Origin: Actinomycetaceae bacterium
GTDB lineage: Bacteria > Actinomycetota > Actinomycetes > Actinomycetales > Actinomycetaceae
Assembly: GCA_030524055.1 (NCBI GenBank)
Contig: JAUNHH010000004.1
Coordinates: forward strand, 186,001-250,000
Direction: 5' to 3'
DNA: 64,000 nucleotides
Each line of letters begins with the position of its first letter. Positions within the stretch are counted from its first letter, which is position 1. Positions 37,090 to 48,878 of this stretch are shown in pieces. The translations under genes and the position numbers were made by a program. The notes beneath the pieces were generated by a model. The model ran no database searches. It worked only from the letters and a program-made list of their open reading frames with translations, and was not told the DNA's origin.

Positions 37090-37519
37090 CGAGGGCGGGG
37101 CAGCGCCCTCGTATATGCCAGCCTCATCTGCTTTTGTCCGAGCAACTGCCCGTCTTGCCCAGGTCCTGGTGCTCATTGGTGTCGTTTTAGCCTGTGTTGA
37201 ACTGGTGCTGACGGTGGCAGGCATTGGGCAGTGGAGTGCATTAGCACTGGCCCTGCCGCTCACCTTGGCATTGTGTCTGATCAAAGCGTGGTTTATTCGT
37301 CAGATTGGGCGCTCTCCCCACCTTCTTGTGGCCTGGGTGGGCGGAGGCTACATAGCGGCAGCGGGAATCGTTCTTGGTGGTGTAGTGGCCACTAACCTTT
37401 TGAATCTGCAGCCGCGCTTTGTTGGATTAAGCCTGATTGCCACCATTGTCTGCGTTCTGATTGCCGAACTTGCTGTTTTTATTCGCGCCCGAATCCCCGC
37501 TATTGACCCAGTGGAATAA
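37070..37519 (+). CDS. Small membrane protein before atpB (AtpI-like position)
   Basis: The 149-residue protein has four predicted membrane helices and no strong family motif. It stands where AtpI (Rv1303) is found before atpB. The start at 37070 is chosen because GAAGGAGA lies 5 nt upstream; this overlaps the wecA end by 20 bp. Its N-terminus (IDEGGAAPSY) is encoded by an exact 12-mer copy followed by an inverted partial copy (37089-37112), so the start of its mRNA can form a hairpin. Confidence 0.75.
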   Translation: MSSNPIDEGGAAPSYMPASSAFVRATARLAQVLVLIGVVLACVELVLTVAGIGQWSALALALPLTLALCLIKAWFIRQIGRSPHLLVAWVGGGYIAAAGIVLGGVVATNLLNLQPRFVGLSLIATIVCVLIAELAVFIRARIPAIDPVE

Positions 37520-37670
37520 ATATTTTTCGCCCTACCGAACTCTCCGTGACATTCGTCGCACGCATATTTGCTCTTACGAGCTAAGAAATAGGGGAGTAGT
37601 CCTGTAGGATTGCCGGGTCGCCGCACCGTGCGCGTCCCTCGAAGTTGAACGACGATCCCGGGAGGACATC

Positions 37671-38819
<1,149 letters not shown>

Positions 38820-38820
<1 letters not shown>

Positions 38821-39383
38821 TGACCACGATCTTTGCAGCAGCGGAGGAACAGGTCGGCGGTCTTGACGTCGTCCTGCCCCCGTTCTATGAGATTTTTTGG
38901 GCAGCATTCGCCCTACTTCTGATCGCCCTGGTGGGAGGGCGCGTTCTCCCGAAGATTTTTGCTCTTCTCGACGAACGTTCTCGCCAGATTGAAGAAGGTT
39001 TAGCTGCTGCCGAGAAAGCGCAAGAAGAAGCATCCCAGGCTGAGCGGGAGCGCGCAGAAACATTGCGTGAAGCAAATGTTGAGGCGCAGGCTATCCGTGA
39101 AAAAGCTGCTGAGGATGCACGCGGCATCGTCAATGCGGCCCGCACCGAGGCCCAAGAGGAAGCTGCCCGTATTCTTGAAACTGCTCAGCGTCAGATTTTG
39201 GCTGAAAAACAAGCTGCTGAAATCTCGTTGCGTACTGACGTTGGTCTGCTCGCTACCGAGTTGGCTGAAAAGATCGTTGGGGAACATCTCAAAGACAGGG
39301 AACTTACCTCCCGCGTTGTTGATCGTTTCCTTGACGAATTGGAATCGGAATCAGTGACGAGGGCGGGGGAGACATCCTCATGA
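38820..39383 (+). CDS. atpF: ATP synthase Fo subunit b
   Basis: Subunit b is the peripheral stalk: one N-terminal membrane helix (about 21-40) followed by a long Ala/Glu/Arg-rich coiled coil. Its 187 residues are standard. It starts in the atpE stop and overlaps atpH by 4 bp. An exact 12-mer copy (39357-39368) lies at the very 3' end and encodes its variable tail (TRAGE). Confidence 0.94.
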
Positions 39384-40204
39384 CCGCACTGCTAGATTCG
39401 ATCCCCACCGCTGCGCGCAACGCATTAGAAGACGCTCTCACCAGCGGTGATGGTGTCAATGCCATGCGCGTTGGTGAGGACCTGTTTGGCATTGCCGATC
39501 TTATTGACACAGGGGATCCCCGTCTTCGCCGCTCGTTGACTGACCCGGCTCGACCAGACAGTGACAAAGCAGATTTGGTTGAGGCAGCCTTCGGCTCAGA
39601 GGTGACCCCCACAACGGTGAGGGTTCTTCAGGCGCTGACTGGAGCACATTGGAGCAGGCCAGACGAACTTGGCGGAGCAGTCGAAGTTCTTGGCGCTCAT
39701 GCCGTTTTGCTTGACGCAAAGCGCTCCGGCAGCCTGTCAACTGTTGAAGAGGAACTTTTCCAGGTCCAGGAACTTCTGGCAGATCATCGGGAACTGCGGG
39801 TCCGCCTATCTGACTTAGGTGACACCACCGCGCATGACAGAGCAAATTTTGCTCAGAGTCTCCTTGCTGAGCATTTGTCGCCATGGACAATCCGCTTGGT
39901 TCGTCGAGCTGTTGGACGGAGTTCTCACGGTCGCCTCTTAGCGCGTCTGCGAAGCTTCGCTGAAGCCGCCGCCCTTGTGGAAAACCGTGTTTTAGTGACA
40001 GTAGAAACAGCTGCGCCATTTACGGATACGCAACTATCCCGCCTCCGCCAGATCCTCACCCGGCGCCTGGGAACAGATGTGACTCTTGCTGTTTCTACCG
40101 ACCCCGCCCTCGTTGGTGGATTCCGCCTCCGTGCGGACGAAGAATCTATGGACGCTTCGGTAGCCACCCGCTTTAACGAAGTACGCCGAACATTGGTGGG
40201 TTAA
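39380..40204 (+). CDS. atpH: ATP synthase F1 subunit delta
   Basis: At 274 residues this delta is much longer than the about 180 of E. coli, which is usual for many actinobacteria outside mycobacteria. The C-terminal half holds the conserved VTVETAAPFTDTQLSRL and LRRIL-like segments (LRQILTRRLG). It connects F1 to the b stalk. A reverse 12-mer copy at 40102-40113 encodes TDPALVG. Confidence 0.92.
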   Translation: MTALLDSIPTAARNALEDALTSGDGVNAMRVGEDLFGIADLIDTGDPRLRRSLTDPARPDSDKADLVEAAFGSEVTPTTVRVLQALTGAHWSRPDELGGAVEVLGAHAVLLDAKRSGSLSTVEEELFQVQELLADHRELRVRLSDLGDTTAHDRANFAQSLLAEHLSPWTIRLVRRAVGRSSHGRLLARLRSFAEAAALVENRVLVTVETAAPFTDTQLSRLRQILTRRLGTDVTLAVSTDPALVGGFRLRADEESMDASVATRFNEVRRTLVG

Positions 40205-40249
40205 ACCCACCCGATACGACACTCCCACTCACTACATAAGGAAAGCTCA

Positions 40250-41887
40250 ATGGCTGATCTGTCCATCAGTCCCGCCCAGATCAGGGCCGCGCTGGACTCC
40301 TTCGTTGACTCCTACCGTCCCTCGGAAGTTGCCACCGAGGAAGTCGGTCACGTCACAGAGACTGCTGATGGTATTGCCCGCGTTGAGGGCCTGCCCGGCA
40401 CGATGGCCAATGAGCTTCTTCGCTTTGAAGATGGCACTCTTGGCCTGGCAATGAACCTTGACCAACGAGAAATCGGTGCCGTTATTCTTGGCGACTTCTC
40501 GTCCATTGAAGAAGGACAGCGCGTCTACCGCACAGGTGAAGTGCTCTCCGTTCCTGTGGGTGATGGGTACCTGGGACGCACTGTTGACCCCCTTGGCCGC
40601 CCCATTGATGGCCTCGGCGATATTACTGATCTTTCTGGCCGGCGCGCCCTGGAATTGCAGGCTCCCGGCGTCATGATGCGTAAATCCGTGCATGAGCCCC
40701 TGCAAACTGGCCTCAAAGCCATTGACTCAATGATTCCCATTGGTCGCGGCCAGCGGCAGCTCATTATTGGCGACCGCCAAACCGGTAAAACCGCTATTGC
40801 CATTGACACCATTTTGAATCAGCGGGAAAACTGGCTCAGCGGCGACCCGAAGAAACAAGTTCGCTGTATTTATGTGGCTGTCGGACAAAAAGGCTCGACC
40901 ATTGCCTCGGTGCGTTCCACCCTGGAAGAAGCGGGCGCATTGGAATACACCACCATCGTGGCCTCCCCAGCATCTGATCCTGCCGGTTACAAATACATGG
41001 CTCCCTACACCGGTTCAGCCATTGGCCAGCACTGGATGTACGAAGGCAAGCACGTCCTTATTATTTTCGACGACCTGTCCAAGCAGGCCGAAGCCTACCG
41101 CGCTGTGTCCCTGCTGCTTCGCCGTCCGCCGGGCCGTGAAGCCTACCCCGGTGACGTTTTCTACTTGCACTCCCGCCTGCTAGAGCGTTGCGCCAAACTT
41201 TCCGATGAGCTCGGTGGCGGCTCTATGACTGGTCTGCCTGTCATTGAAACTAAAGCCAATGACGTGTCAGCCTATATTCCGACCAACGTCATCTCCATTA
41301 CCGATGGGCAGATCTTCCTCCAATCTGACCTCTTCAACGCTAATCAGCGTCCTGCTGTTGACGTCGGTATTTCGGTGTCTCGTGTCGGTGGCGCCGCTCA
41401 GATTAAAGCCATGAAGAAGGTGGCGGGTACCCTCAAGTTGACCTTGGCTCAGTACCGCTCAATGGCTGCTTTCGCCATGTTCGCTTCCGATCTGGACGCG
41501 GTGACCCGCCGCCAGCTCACCCGTGGCGAACGCCTTATGGAACTCCTCAAGCAGCCCCAGAACTCGCCATATCAGGTGGAAGATCAGGTGGCCTCCATCT
41601 GGGCAGGAACCAATGGCTTCCTTGATGACCTCGAAGTGGAAGACGTTCTACCTTTCGAACGCGCCCTTCTTGACCACCTGCGCGCGAATACGTCGATTCT
41701 GACGGCCATTAAAGACTCCGGCCAGCTCAGCGATGAAACGGAAGAGGAACTCCGCAGCGCGATTTCGACCTTCCATGACCAGTGGGTCAGCGATGGACGA
41801 GGTGTCTCCGCTGAGGACGCTAACGAGAATCAAGCGGAGTTTACCCGCGAAGAAATCACCCGTACCCGCCCCGCTGAGAAGGCCTGA
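40250..41887 (+). CDS. atpA: ATP synthase F1 subunit alpha
   Basis: This 545-residue non-catalytic nucleotide-binding subunit has the P-loop GDRQTGKT at residues 174-181 and the family signature [22 protein letters not shown] lies before the ATG. The C-terminal tail is a Glu/Arg-rich extension, common in high-GC Gram-positives. It is part of the a-c-b-delta-alpha-gamma-beta-epsilon operon. Confidence 0.97.
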   Translation: MADLSISPAQIRAALDSFVDSYRPSEVATEEVGHVTETADGIARVEGLPGTMANELLRFEDGTLGLAMNLDQREIGAVILGDFSSIEEGQRVYRTGEVLSVPVGDGYLGRTVDPLGRPIDGLGDITDLSGRRALELQAPGVMMRKSVHEPLQTGLKAIDSMIPIGRGQRQLIIGDRQTGKTAIAIDTILNQRENWLSGDPKKQVRCIYVAVGQKGSTIASVRSTLEEAGALEYTTIVASPASDPAGYKYMAPYTGSAIGQHWMYEGKHVLIIFDDLSKQAEAYRAVSLLLRRPPGREAYPGDVFYLHSRLLERCAKLSDELGGGSMTGLPVIETKANDVSAYIPTNVISITDGQIFLQSDLFNANQRPAVDVGISVSRVGGAAQIKAMKKVAGTLKLTLAQYRSMAAFAMFASDLDAVTRRQLTRGERLMELLKQPQNSPYQVEDQVASIWAGTNGFLDDLEVEDVLPFERALLDHLRANTSILTAIKDSGQLSDETEEELRSAISTFHDQWVSDGRGVSAEDANENQAEFTREEITRTRPAEKA

Positions 41888-41890
41888 CAT

Positions 41891-42820
41891 ATGGGTGGCA
41901 AGCAGAGGATCTACAAGCAGCGGATTGCGGCTACCCGCACGCTGGGCAAGGTCTTCCGCGCGATGGAAATGATTGCGGCATCACGTATTGGTGCCGCCCG
42001 ACGTGCGGCAACGGAACTTGGACCCTATGAAAAGGCCCTATCTCAAGCGGTCGCTGCCGTCGCTATCCACACTGACCTTGACCATCCGCTGACCGACGAG
42101 CGTTTTGATACGCCCCGCGTTGCAGTACTGGTGATTGCGTCAGATCGCGGCATGGCTGGCGCCTACTCCGCGACCATTTTGCGTGAGACCGAAAGGCTTC
42201 TCCATCGCCTGCGTGACGAAGGAAAAGTTCCTGTTCTCTATACCTGTGGCCGACGGGCCCACTCGTATTTCCGTTTCCGCCAGGTAGAGATTGAACGATC
42301 CTGGGAAGGTGAATCCGACTCGCCCCGCCTCGAGACAACGCGCGAAATCGCCGCCGAACTCCTGGGGAAGTTTATGGATGAGAATATCCACTCTGGAGTT
42401 TCCGAGGTCCACCTGGTCTATACCCACTTCCACACCATGGTGTCCCAAAGCCCGCAGGTACGTCAGATGCTGCCTTTATCTGTAGTTGACGCCCCGGCCT
42501 CGGACGAAACACGTGAGGCAGAACTGGGTTATAAAGACCACCCGGAAGCGGCCTTCCCTGAATATGAATTCATTCCGTCAGCCGAAGCAGTACTCAACAC
42601 CCTGCTTCCCATGTACGTCGAAAATAGGATTCACAACGTTCTTCTTCAATCCGCAGCATCGGAGTTGGCCGCTCGGCAACGCGCCATGCATACCGCCACC
42701 GAAAATGCTGAAGAATTGATTACGAAGTACACGCGCCTGGCCAACTCGGCCCGCCAGGCAGAGATCACCCAAGAGATCACCGAGATTGTCGGCGGGGCCG
42801 ACGCATTGGTTCAGGGCTAA
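41891..42820 (+). CDS. atpG: ATP synthase F1 subunit gamma
   Basis: The 309-residue central shaft has the N-terminal QRIYKQRIAATRTLGKV helix and the matching C-terminal helix TKYTRLANSARQAEITQEITEIVGGADAL. It lies 3 nt after atpA. Confidence 0.96.
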   Translation: MGGKQRIYKQRIAATRTLGKVFRAMEMIAASRIGAARRAATELGPYEKALSQAVAAVAIHTDLDHPLTDERFDTPRVAVLVIASDRGMAGAYSATILRETERLLHRLRDEGKVPVLYTCGRRAHSYFRFRQVEIERSWEGESDSPRLETTREIAAELLGKFMDENIHSGVSEVHLVYTHFHTMVSQSPQVRQMLPLSVVDAPASDETREAELGYKDHPEAAFPEYEFIPSAEAVLNTLLPMYVENRIHNVLLQSAASELAARQRAMHTATENAEELITKYTRLANSARQAEITQEITEIVGGADALVQG

Positions 42821-42842
42821 GGCCCGCGCACACGCAAGGTAG

Positions 42843-44293
<1,451 letters not shown>

Positions 44294-44294
<1 letters not shown>

Positions 44295-44563
44295 TGGCCC
44301 GCAGCGAATTCGGATTACAGACAGACATTGTCGCCCCCGATGGGCGGCAGTGGCATGGACGCTGCTCTCAGGTACAAATCCCTGCCATTGATGGGTCTTT
44401 AGGGATTTTGCCTGGGCGTCAGCCCATCCTTGTCATGTTGGGTGAAGGCGACGTCATTGTGGATGCAGAAGATGGCCGGCACACATTCGCTATGAATGGT
44501 GGTTTTGCCTCCGTCGATTCTGATTATGTGACGGTGGTCGCTCAACGCGATATTGTGTCCTAA
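44294..44563 (+). CDS. atpC: ATP synthase F1 subunit epsilon, short form
   Basis: At 89 residues it covers only the N-terminal beta-sandwich (IVAPDGRQWHG, GSLGILPGRQPILVMLGEGDV). The C-terminal two-helix domain that can inhibit ATP hydrolysis in other bacteria is missing. The stop is followed within 7 nt by a strong terminator, so this is the real end rather than a frameshift. Confidence 0.93.
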
Positions 44564-44569
44564 GCACAG

Positions 44570-44600
44570 ACAAACGGGGTCCTTGCGGGCCCCGTTTGTT
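44570..44600 (+). terminator. ATP synthase operon terminator
   Basis: A 13-bp stem (ACAAACGGGGTCC with its complement, one G-T pair) closes over a TTGC loop and is followed by TTAC. It begins 7 nt after the atpC stop. Confidence 0.85.
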
Positions 44601-44653
44601 ACACCATCCCATGCGTCACTGATCCCACACGGCCCGGGAGAGGAGAAGAGCCA

Positions 44654-45064
44654 ATGGTGGATTTCCTTGACATCGTTGTAGGTGTGCTTTTCGTGGCACT
44701 GGTCATTACTGCGATTGTGTGGTTATGGCTCAATATCCGTGCGCGGCGCCTGTCTAACGCCTTTGGCTCTTTCCGATGTTGGTCTCGCCCTGATACGAAT
44801 TCAGGATGGACCTCAGGGGTTGGACTGTATGGCACTGAGGAATTGCGCTGGTTTCGCCTAATTTCTTTTTCGAACCGTCCCGTCTATTCCTTTCCTCGGC
44901 GTGGTCTTGAGGTTTCTCCTCCCTTGCAGCGCTCCACCGACGGAAAAGTCATTGAAGTGCGTCTAGCCAGCGGCGATCAACGGCTGGAAATTGCTATTGA
45001 TGCCCAGACCTATAACGGTTTGGTGTCATGGGTGGAGTCAGGGCCACCAGTCGGGCGCGGTTAA
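44654..45064 (+). CDS. DUF2550-family membrane-anchored protein
   Basis: The 136-residue protein has one N-terminal membrane helix (about 8-28) and a beta-rich C-terminal part ([25 protein letters not shown]). It matches in size and position the DUF2550 protein after atpC in mycobacteria (Rv1312). The function is unknown. Confidence 0.82.
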   Translation: MVDFLDIVVGVLFVALVITAIVWLWLNIRARRLSNAFGSFRCWSRPDTNSGWTSGVGLYGTEELRWFRLISFSNRPVYSFPRRGLEVSPPLQRSTDGKVIEVRLASGDQRLEIAIDAQTYNGLVSWVESGPPVGRG

Positions 45065-45087
45065 AGGGACGAGGAGCGTTTCAATAG

Positions 45088-45099
45088 ACGAGGGCGGGG
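45088..45099 (+). repeat. Isolated exact copy of the dispersed 12-mer
   Basis: ACGAGGGCGGGG lies in the gap between the DUF2550 gene and nucS, with no complementary partner close by. Confidence 0.8.
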
Positions 45100-45224
45100 C
45101 CACTTTTCCACAAGCGCAGGCCGCACCACGCAACCACGGTGCCTTCATGACCTGCCGCCCAGTGTTGGTCCCACGCCTGTCAATCTTCTGCGAGGCGTAC
45201 TACCCCTCATGTAGGCTCGCCCCC

Positions 45225-45920
45225 GTGCGTCTTCTTATTGCCACCTGTACCGTCGATTATTCGGGTCGTCTCAGCGCTCACCTGGAACCTGCCAAGCGCG
45301 TAATTATGGTGAAAGGAGATGGCTCCGTCCTCGTTCATTCTGATGGCGGATCGTATAAGCCACTGAATTGGATGACCGCGCCATGCACCCTGACTATTAC
45401 TGAGCCCACCGAAGATGATGGCGCTGATGTCACCCAAATCTGGACCGTCCAGGCGAAAAAATCTGATGACCAGTTGATTATTCGGATTCACGAGGTCCTC
45501 CACGACGTGAATGAAGACCTCGGGATTGACCCGGGCCTGATTAAAGATGGTGTCGAGCTGCATCTCCAAGAACTTCTGGCCGAACAAGTACCGCAGATTC
45601 TCGGCAAAGGGTGGGAATTGGTACGCCGTGAACATCCCACACCGATTGGCCCGGTAGACCTTATGGTGCGCGATCCTGAGGGAAAGCATGTCGCCATTGA
45701 AGTCAAACGCCGCGGAGGCATTGATGGCGTCGAACAACTGACTCGCTACCTGCACCTTTTATCGAGGGATACGCTACTTCCCGATATCCGGGGGATTTTT
45801 GCCGCGCAGGAGATTACACGGCAGGCCCGCACCCTGGCGGAGGACAGGGGGATTGAATGCCTCGTCCTCGACTATGACGCTATGCGCGGTGTCGATGACC
45901 CCTCCTCTCGTCTTTTTTAA
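45225..45920 (+). CDS. nucS: Endonuclease NucS (non-canonical mismatch repair)
   Basis: NucS replaces MutS/MutL in many actinobacteria and cuts DNA at mismatches. From the GTG at 45225 the 231-residue protein begins [16 protein letters not shown], as in the family. Catalytic residues are Asp145 (GPVDLM), Glu159 and Lys161 (IEVKRR). The C-terminal SRLF resembles the RLF sliding-clamp contact. An upstream in-frame extension to 44991 would run through the DUF2550 gene and a 12-mer copy and is rejected. Confidence 0.93.
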   Translation: MRLLIATCTVDYSGRLSAHLEPAKRVIMVKGDGSVLVHSDGGSYKPLNWMTAPCTLTITEPTEDDGADVTQIWTVQAKKSDDQLIIRIHEVLHDVNEDLGIDPGLIKDGVELHLQELLAEQVPQILGKGWELVRREHPTPIGPVDLMVRDPEGKHVAIEVKRRGGIDGVEQLTRYLHLLSRDTLLPDIRGIFAAQEITRQARTLAEDRGIECLVLDYDAMRGVDDPSSRLF

Positions 45921-45972
45921 CGAGGACGGGGCGTAGGCCCCATCGTCGCCAGTTCCGATTTTGGAGGCCATT

Positions 45973-47199
45973 GTGGTTCCCCTTCCCACTGATATTTCCC
46001 TGATGCGCATTATTGCTCAGGGCCTGATTCCCGCCACTGCCGCCGAATCAATGGAAGCGGTGGCGCGCTATAGTCTGGCCCTTCAAGGTCAGCAGGTCAG
46101 CGCTATTCCCCACGCTTTTCTTGCCCGCCAACCGGGGGCGCGTTTGGCTGATGTCCACGCGGCTTTTAATGAGGGAATGCTGGTCCGTTCGTGGCCAATG
46201 CGTGGGACAGTACATGTGACCTCGGCCCACGACCACCATTGGCTGCGGGTGGCTACCGTGCACCGTTACGACCGTTGGTGGGCAGATGCGCGAGAAAAAC
46301 ATGGGGTGACTGATGCGCTGCTTCAGCGGGCTGCTGATATCGCGTTGGCTGAGATTGCTGCATCTGGTCCCGTGCGCCGCGAGCGCCTTATTGACCTGTG
46401 GGTGGCTGAGGGCCTGCTGCAACTGGGCACACCGGTAAAAAAGGGCGCCACCATGGATGAAGCCTGGGTGCAGACAAGTAGGCGGCGCAGGCTCATTCTT
46501 TTACTTCATTTAGCGGGGCTTGTGGTGCAGGGGCCGGTGGGAACCAATGAGCACCTGATTGTTGATGCGCGCACGTTGCCTGATGAACGGAGCGGACCTG
46601 GTGGTGGGGAGGGTGTTGCTTATGGTGAGTCGGGCCATCAGGCGGCGATGACTGAGATTGCTAGGCGCTATGCGACCAGTCATGGGCCGATTTGTGTGGC
46701 GGATTTGGCGCGGTGGTTGGCTTTCCCTGTGGGCCAGTCAGCGGCCGCCTTGGAGGCAGCGGTGGAGGATTCGGCTGGCTCATCGGTGCCGCTGGTGCGG
46801 ATGCGTGTCGATGAGGGCGGGAAGTTGGTGGAGTATGTTGCGCCATTGAGTGCCCGTGAGCGCACTGCTCATGCTCTGTATATGCGGGCTGACCTGTGTG
46901 ATCTTCTGGAGGCTCATCGGGATGAGGCGATGGGGACCTTCTATTTAGGGATGTTTGATGAGCTCCATGTGGGGTATAAGGATCGTAGTTGTATGGCTGA
47001 TGAGGTGGCGGAGCAGCTGATCTGTCCGGGGAAGAATGGGATGTTCCAGCCTTTTGTCTGTGATCGGGGCCGTGTGGTGGCGGTAACTCGCGCCCAGAGT
47101 GGTATTCATTGGGTTGGTGGAGCTGCGCCCTCGAAACGAGTAGAAAAAGCGGCAGGACAGGTGATTGACCAGATTCGTCACCGTCTTAGTGGGCGCTGA
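45973..47199 (+). CDS. Winged-helix DNA-binding domain protein (AlkZ/HTH_42-like)
   Basis: The 408-residue protein resembles the AlkZ-like winged-helix family, some of whose members are DNA glycosylases acting on bulky or crosslinked bases. It shows an N-terminal ALQGQQVSAIP where the family has LQAQ-type catalytic motifs, then SWPMRGTVHVTSAHD, and a C-terminal GMFDELHVGYKDRS. The GTG at 45973 follows TTGGAGG. The last motif residue is Gln rather than the common Asp. Position next to nucS suggests a DNA repair role, which is inference. Confidence 0.72.
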   Translation: MVPLPTDISLMRIIAQGLIPATAAESMEAVARYSLALQGQQVSAIPHAFLARQPGARLADVHAAFNEGMLVRSWPMRGTVHVTSAHDHHWLRVATVHRYDRWWADAREKHGVTDALLQRAADIALAEIAASGPVRRERLIDLWVAEGLLQLGTPVKKGATMDEAWVQTSRRRRLILLLHLAGLVVQGPVGTNEHLIVDARTLPDERSGPGGGEGVAYGESGHQAAMTEIARRYATSHGPICVADLARWLAFPVGQSAAALEAAVEDSAGSSVPLVRMRVDEGGKLVEYVAPLSARERTAHALYMRADLCDLLEAHRDEAMGTFYLGMFDELHVGYKDRSCMADEVAEQLICPGKNGMFQPFVCDRGRVVAVTRAQSGIHWVGGAAPSKRVEKAAGQVIDQIRHRLSGR

Positions 47200-47243
47200 A
47201 CTCAAGCTGTACGCCAAGGGCTGCCAGGTGCACAATTGGGGGT

Positions 47244-48467
47244 ATGAATCCCACCATTATTCGCGGTCGTCTTCTTCATAATGATGTTATTGACGAGGAC
47301 GGGGTGATCCTCGTTGAGAACAGCGTTATTCGTGACCTTGGGGACAGCGCTGATGTTGTGCGTCGCCATGAGGAGTTGGCGGAGTCGATTGCTGCAGCGG
47401 AGGTCCTGGATGCCACCTTGGTTCCGGGGTTGGTGGATGTGCATTGCCATGGTGGGGGAGGGGAGTCTTTCCCTAATGCGGAAACTGTGGAGCAGGCAAT
47501 GGTGGCGATTATGGAACATCGCCGTTATGGGACGACCTCGTTGGTGGCGTCCTGTGTGACAGCTGACCCTGAGGTGTTGCGTCAGCGTGGCCGTCTTTTA
47601 GGCGCCTTGGCCTCTGACGGGGAATTGGTGGGCGTCCATTTTGAAGGGCCTTTTGTGTCCCATGAGCGAAAAGGCGCACAGGATGGGGCGTACATTATTC
47701 CTCCTGACCCGCAGTTGACGCGGGAATTGATGGAGGCTACCGCTGGGATGACGGTGTCAATGACGGTCGCGCCGGAAAAAGAGGGAGCCTATGGGTCTGG
47801 TTCTGTCGCTGAAGTGTTGATCGAGGGCGGTGCTTTGCCGTCGTGGGGGCATACCGATGCGGATCCTTTGGCGGCGCGTGAGGCCCTGGAGTTTTCACGC
47901 CAGTGTTTAGAGGAGACTGGTGAAGAACGCCGGCGCAGTGGGCATGTGACGGTGACGCATCTTTTTAACGGGATGCGGCCGCTACATCATCGTGATCCGG
48001 GGCCGATTATGGAGTTTTTAGCTGATGCGGCTAATGGTGGGGCCATTGTCGAGTTGATTTGCGATGGGATTCATGTCGATCCGGCTTTAGTGCGCAGTGT
48101 GGTTGATGCGTTGGGGCGTGATGGGTGCGTGCTCATTACTGATGCGATGGCGGCGGCTGGTATGCCCGATGGGGAGTATCAATTGGGCCCGCAGGCGGTG
48201 ACTGTGGCTGGTGGAGTCGCACGTCTGAGCGGTCAGGAGGCTATTGCTGGTGGTACGGCGCATCTTGTGGATTGTGTGCGTATTGCTGTGACGGCCGCGG
48301 GGATCCCGTTGGCTGATGCGGTGTATATGGCGTCGGCCCAGGGAGCGAAGATTGTGGGCCGGGAGGATATCGGGGTATTAAAGGAAGGCGCTCGGGCCGA
48401 TATTCTTGCCCTAGATAGGGACCTTCGTCCCATTTCGGTGTGGCGAGCGGGAAAGTTAGTGAAGTAA
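47244..48467 (+). CDS. nagA: N-acetylglucosamine-6-phosphate deacetylase
   Basis: The 407-residue amidohydrolase removes acetate from GlcNAc-6-phosphate for amino-sugar use or wall recycling. It has VDVHCHGGGGESF (metal HxH), HFEGPFVS, HLFNGMRPLHHR, DGIHVDP and the catalytic Asp in LITDAMAAAG. nagB is not in the window. The stop overlaps the next start (TAATG). Confidence 0.92.
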   Translation: MNPTIIRGRLLHNDVIDEDGVILVENSVIRDLGDSADVVRRHEELAESIAAAEVLDATLVPGLVDVHCHGGGGESFPNAETVEQAMVAIMEHRRYGTTSLVASCVTADPEVLRQRGRLLGALASDGELVGVHFEGPFVSHERKGAQDGAYIIPPDPQLTRELMEATAGMTVSMTVAPEKEGAYGSGSVAEVLIEGGALPSWGHTDADPLAAREALEFSRQCLEETGEERRRSGHVTVTHLFNGMRPLHHRDPGPIMEFLADAANGGAIVELICDGIHVDPALVRSVVDALGRDGCVLITDAMAAAGMPDGEYQLGPQAVTVAGGVARLSGQEAIAGGTAHLVDCVRIAVTAAGIPLADAVYMASAQGAKIVGREDIGVLKEGARADILALDRDLRPISVWRAGKLVK

Positions 48468-48763
48468 TGGGTCGTCGTTCCTCTAAACGTCCGTGGTCCA
48501 ATCCGCATCGGGAACTGGACCCCAGCACTATTGGTTCTATTCGCCATTCACAGGTGGGCCCCGATGGATTGACCTATCAAGTAACTCACCTGCGATCTGC
48601 GGCGAAGGACTATGTGTGCCCGGGTTGTTTAGCACCGATTCGGAAGGGAAGTGCCCATATTGTTGCCTGGCCGGAGGATGCTCCCTGGGGTCGTGATGCC
48701 GGCCCCGACGCACGGCGACACTGGCATCAGGAGTGTTGGAAACGGGGCCGTCGTCCCAGGTGA
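48467..48763 (+). CDS. Small zinc-binding-type actinobacterial protein
   Basis: The 98-residue protein is basic at the N-terminus (MGRRSSKRPW) and has a likely zinc site: CPGC around the middle, then HIVAW and RRHWHQECW. Similar small proteins occur widely in actinobacteria under vague names; the function is unknown. The ATG overlaps the nagA stop (TAATG), so expression is coupled to nagA. Confidence 0.78.
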   Translation: MGRRSSKRPWSNPHRELDPSTIGSIRHSQVGPDGLTYQVTHLRSAAKDYVCPGCLAPIRKGSAHIVAWPEDAPWGRDAGPDARRHWHQECWKRGRRPR

Positions 48764-48772
48764 GGGTGTGAA

Positions 48773-48800
48773 GACCACCACGAGGACACGCTTTTGGCCG
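48773..48800 (+). repeat. Possible single copy of the 53-kb repeat unit core
   Basis: GACCACCACGAGGACACGC followed by TTTTGGCCG resembles the conserved first half of the 60-nt unit found three times at 52983-53290. It lies in the gap between two genes. The second half is not clearly conserved. Confidence 0.45.
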
Positions 48801-48878
48801 TCTATAGAAGGGTGTTTCGGCAGCTTTCCCGTATGGTTGTGAGGATAGAGTCCTGTCCTTGACATCAGGAGAGTGTCC

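Noticed and set aside
44991-45224. N-terminal extension of NucS
   Set aside because: It overlaps the DUF2550 gene and does not match the family start VRLLIA.
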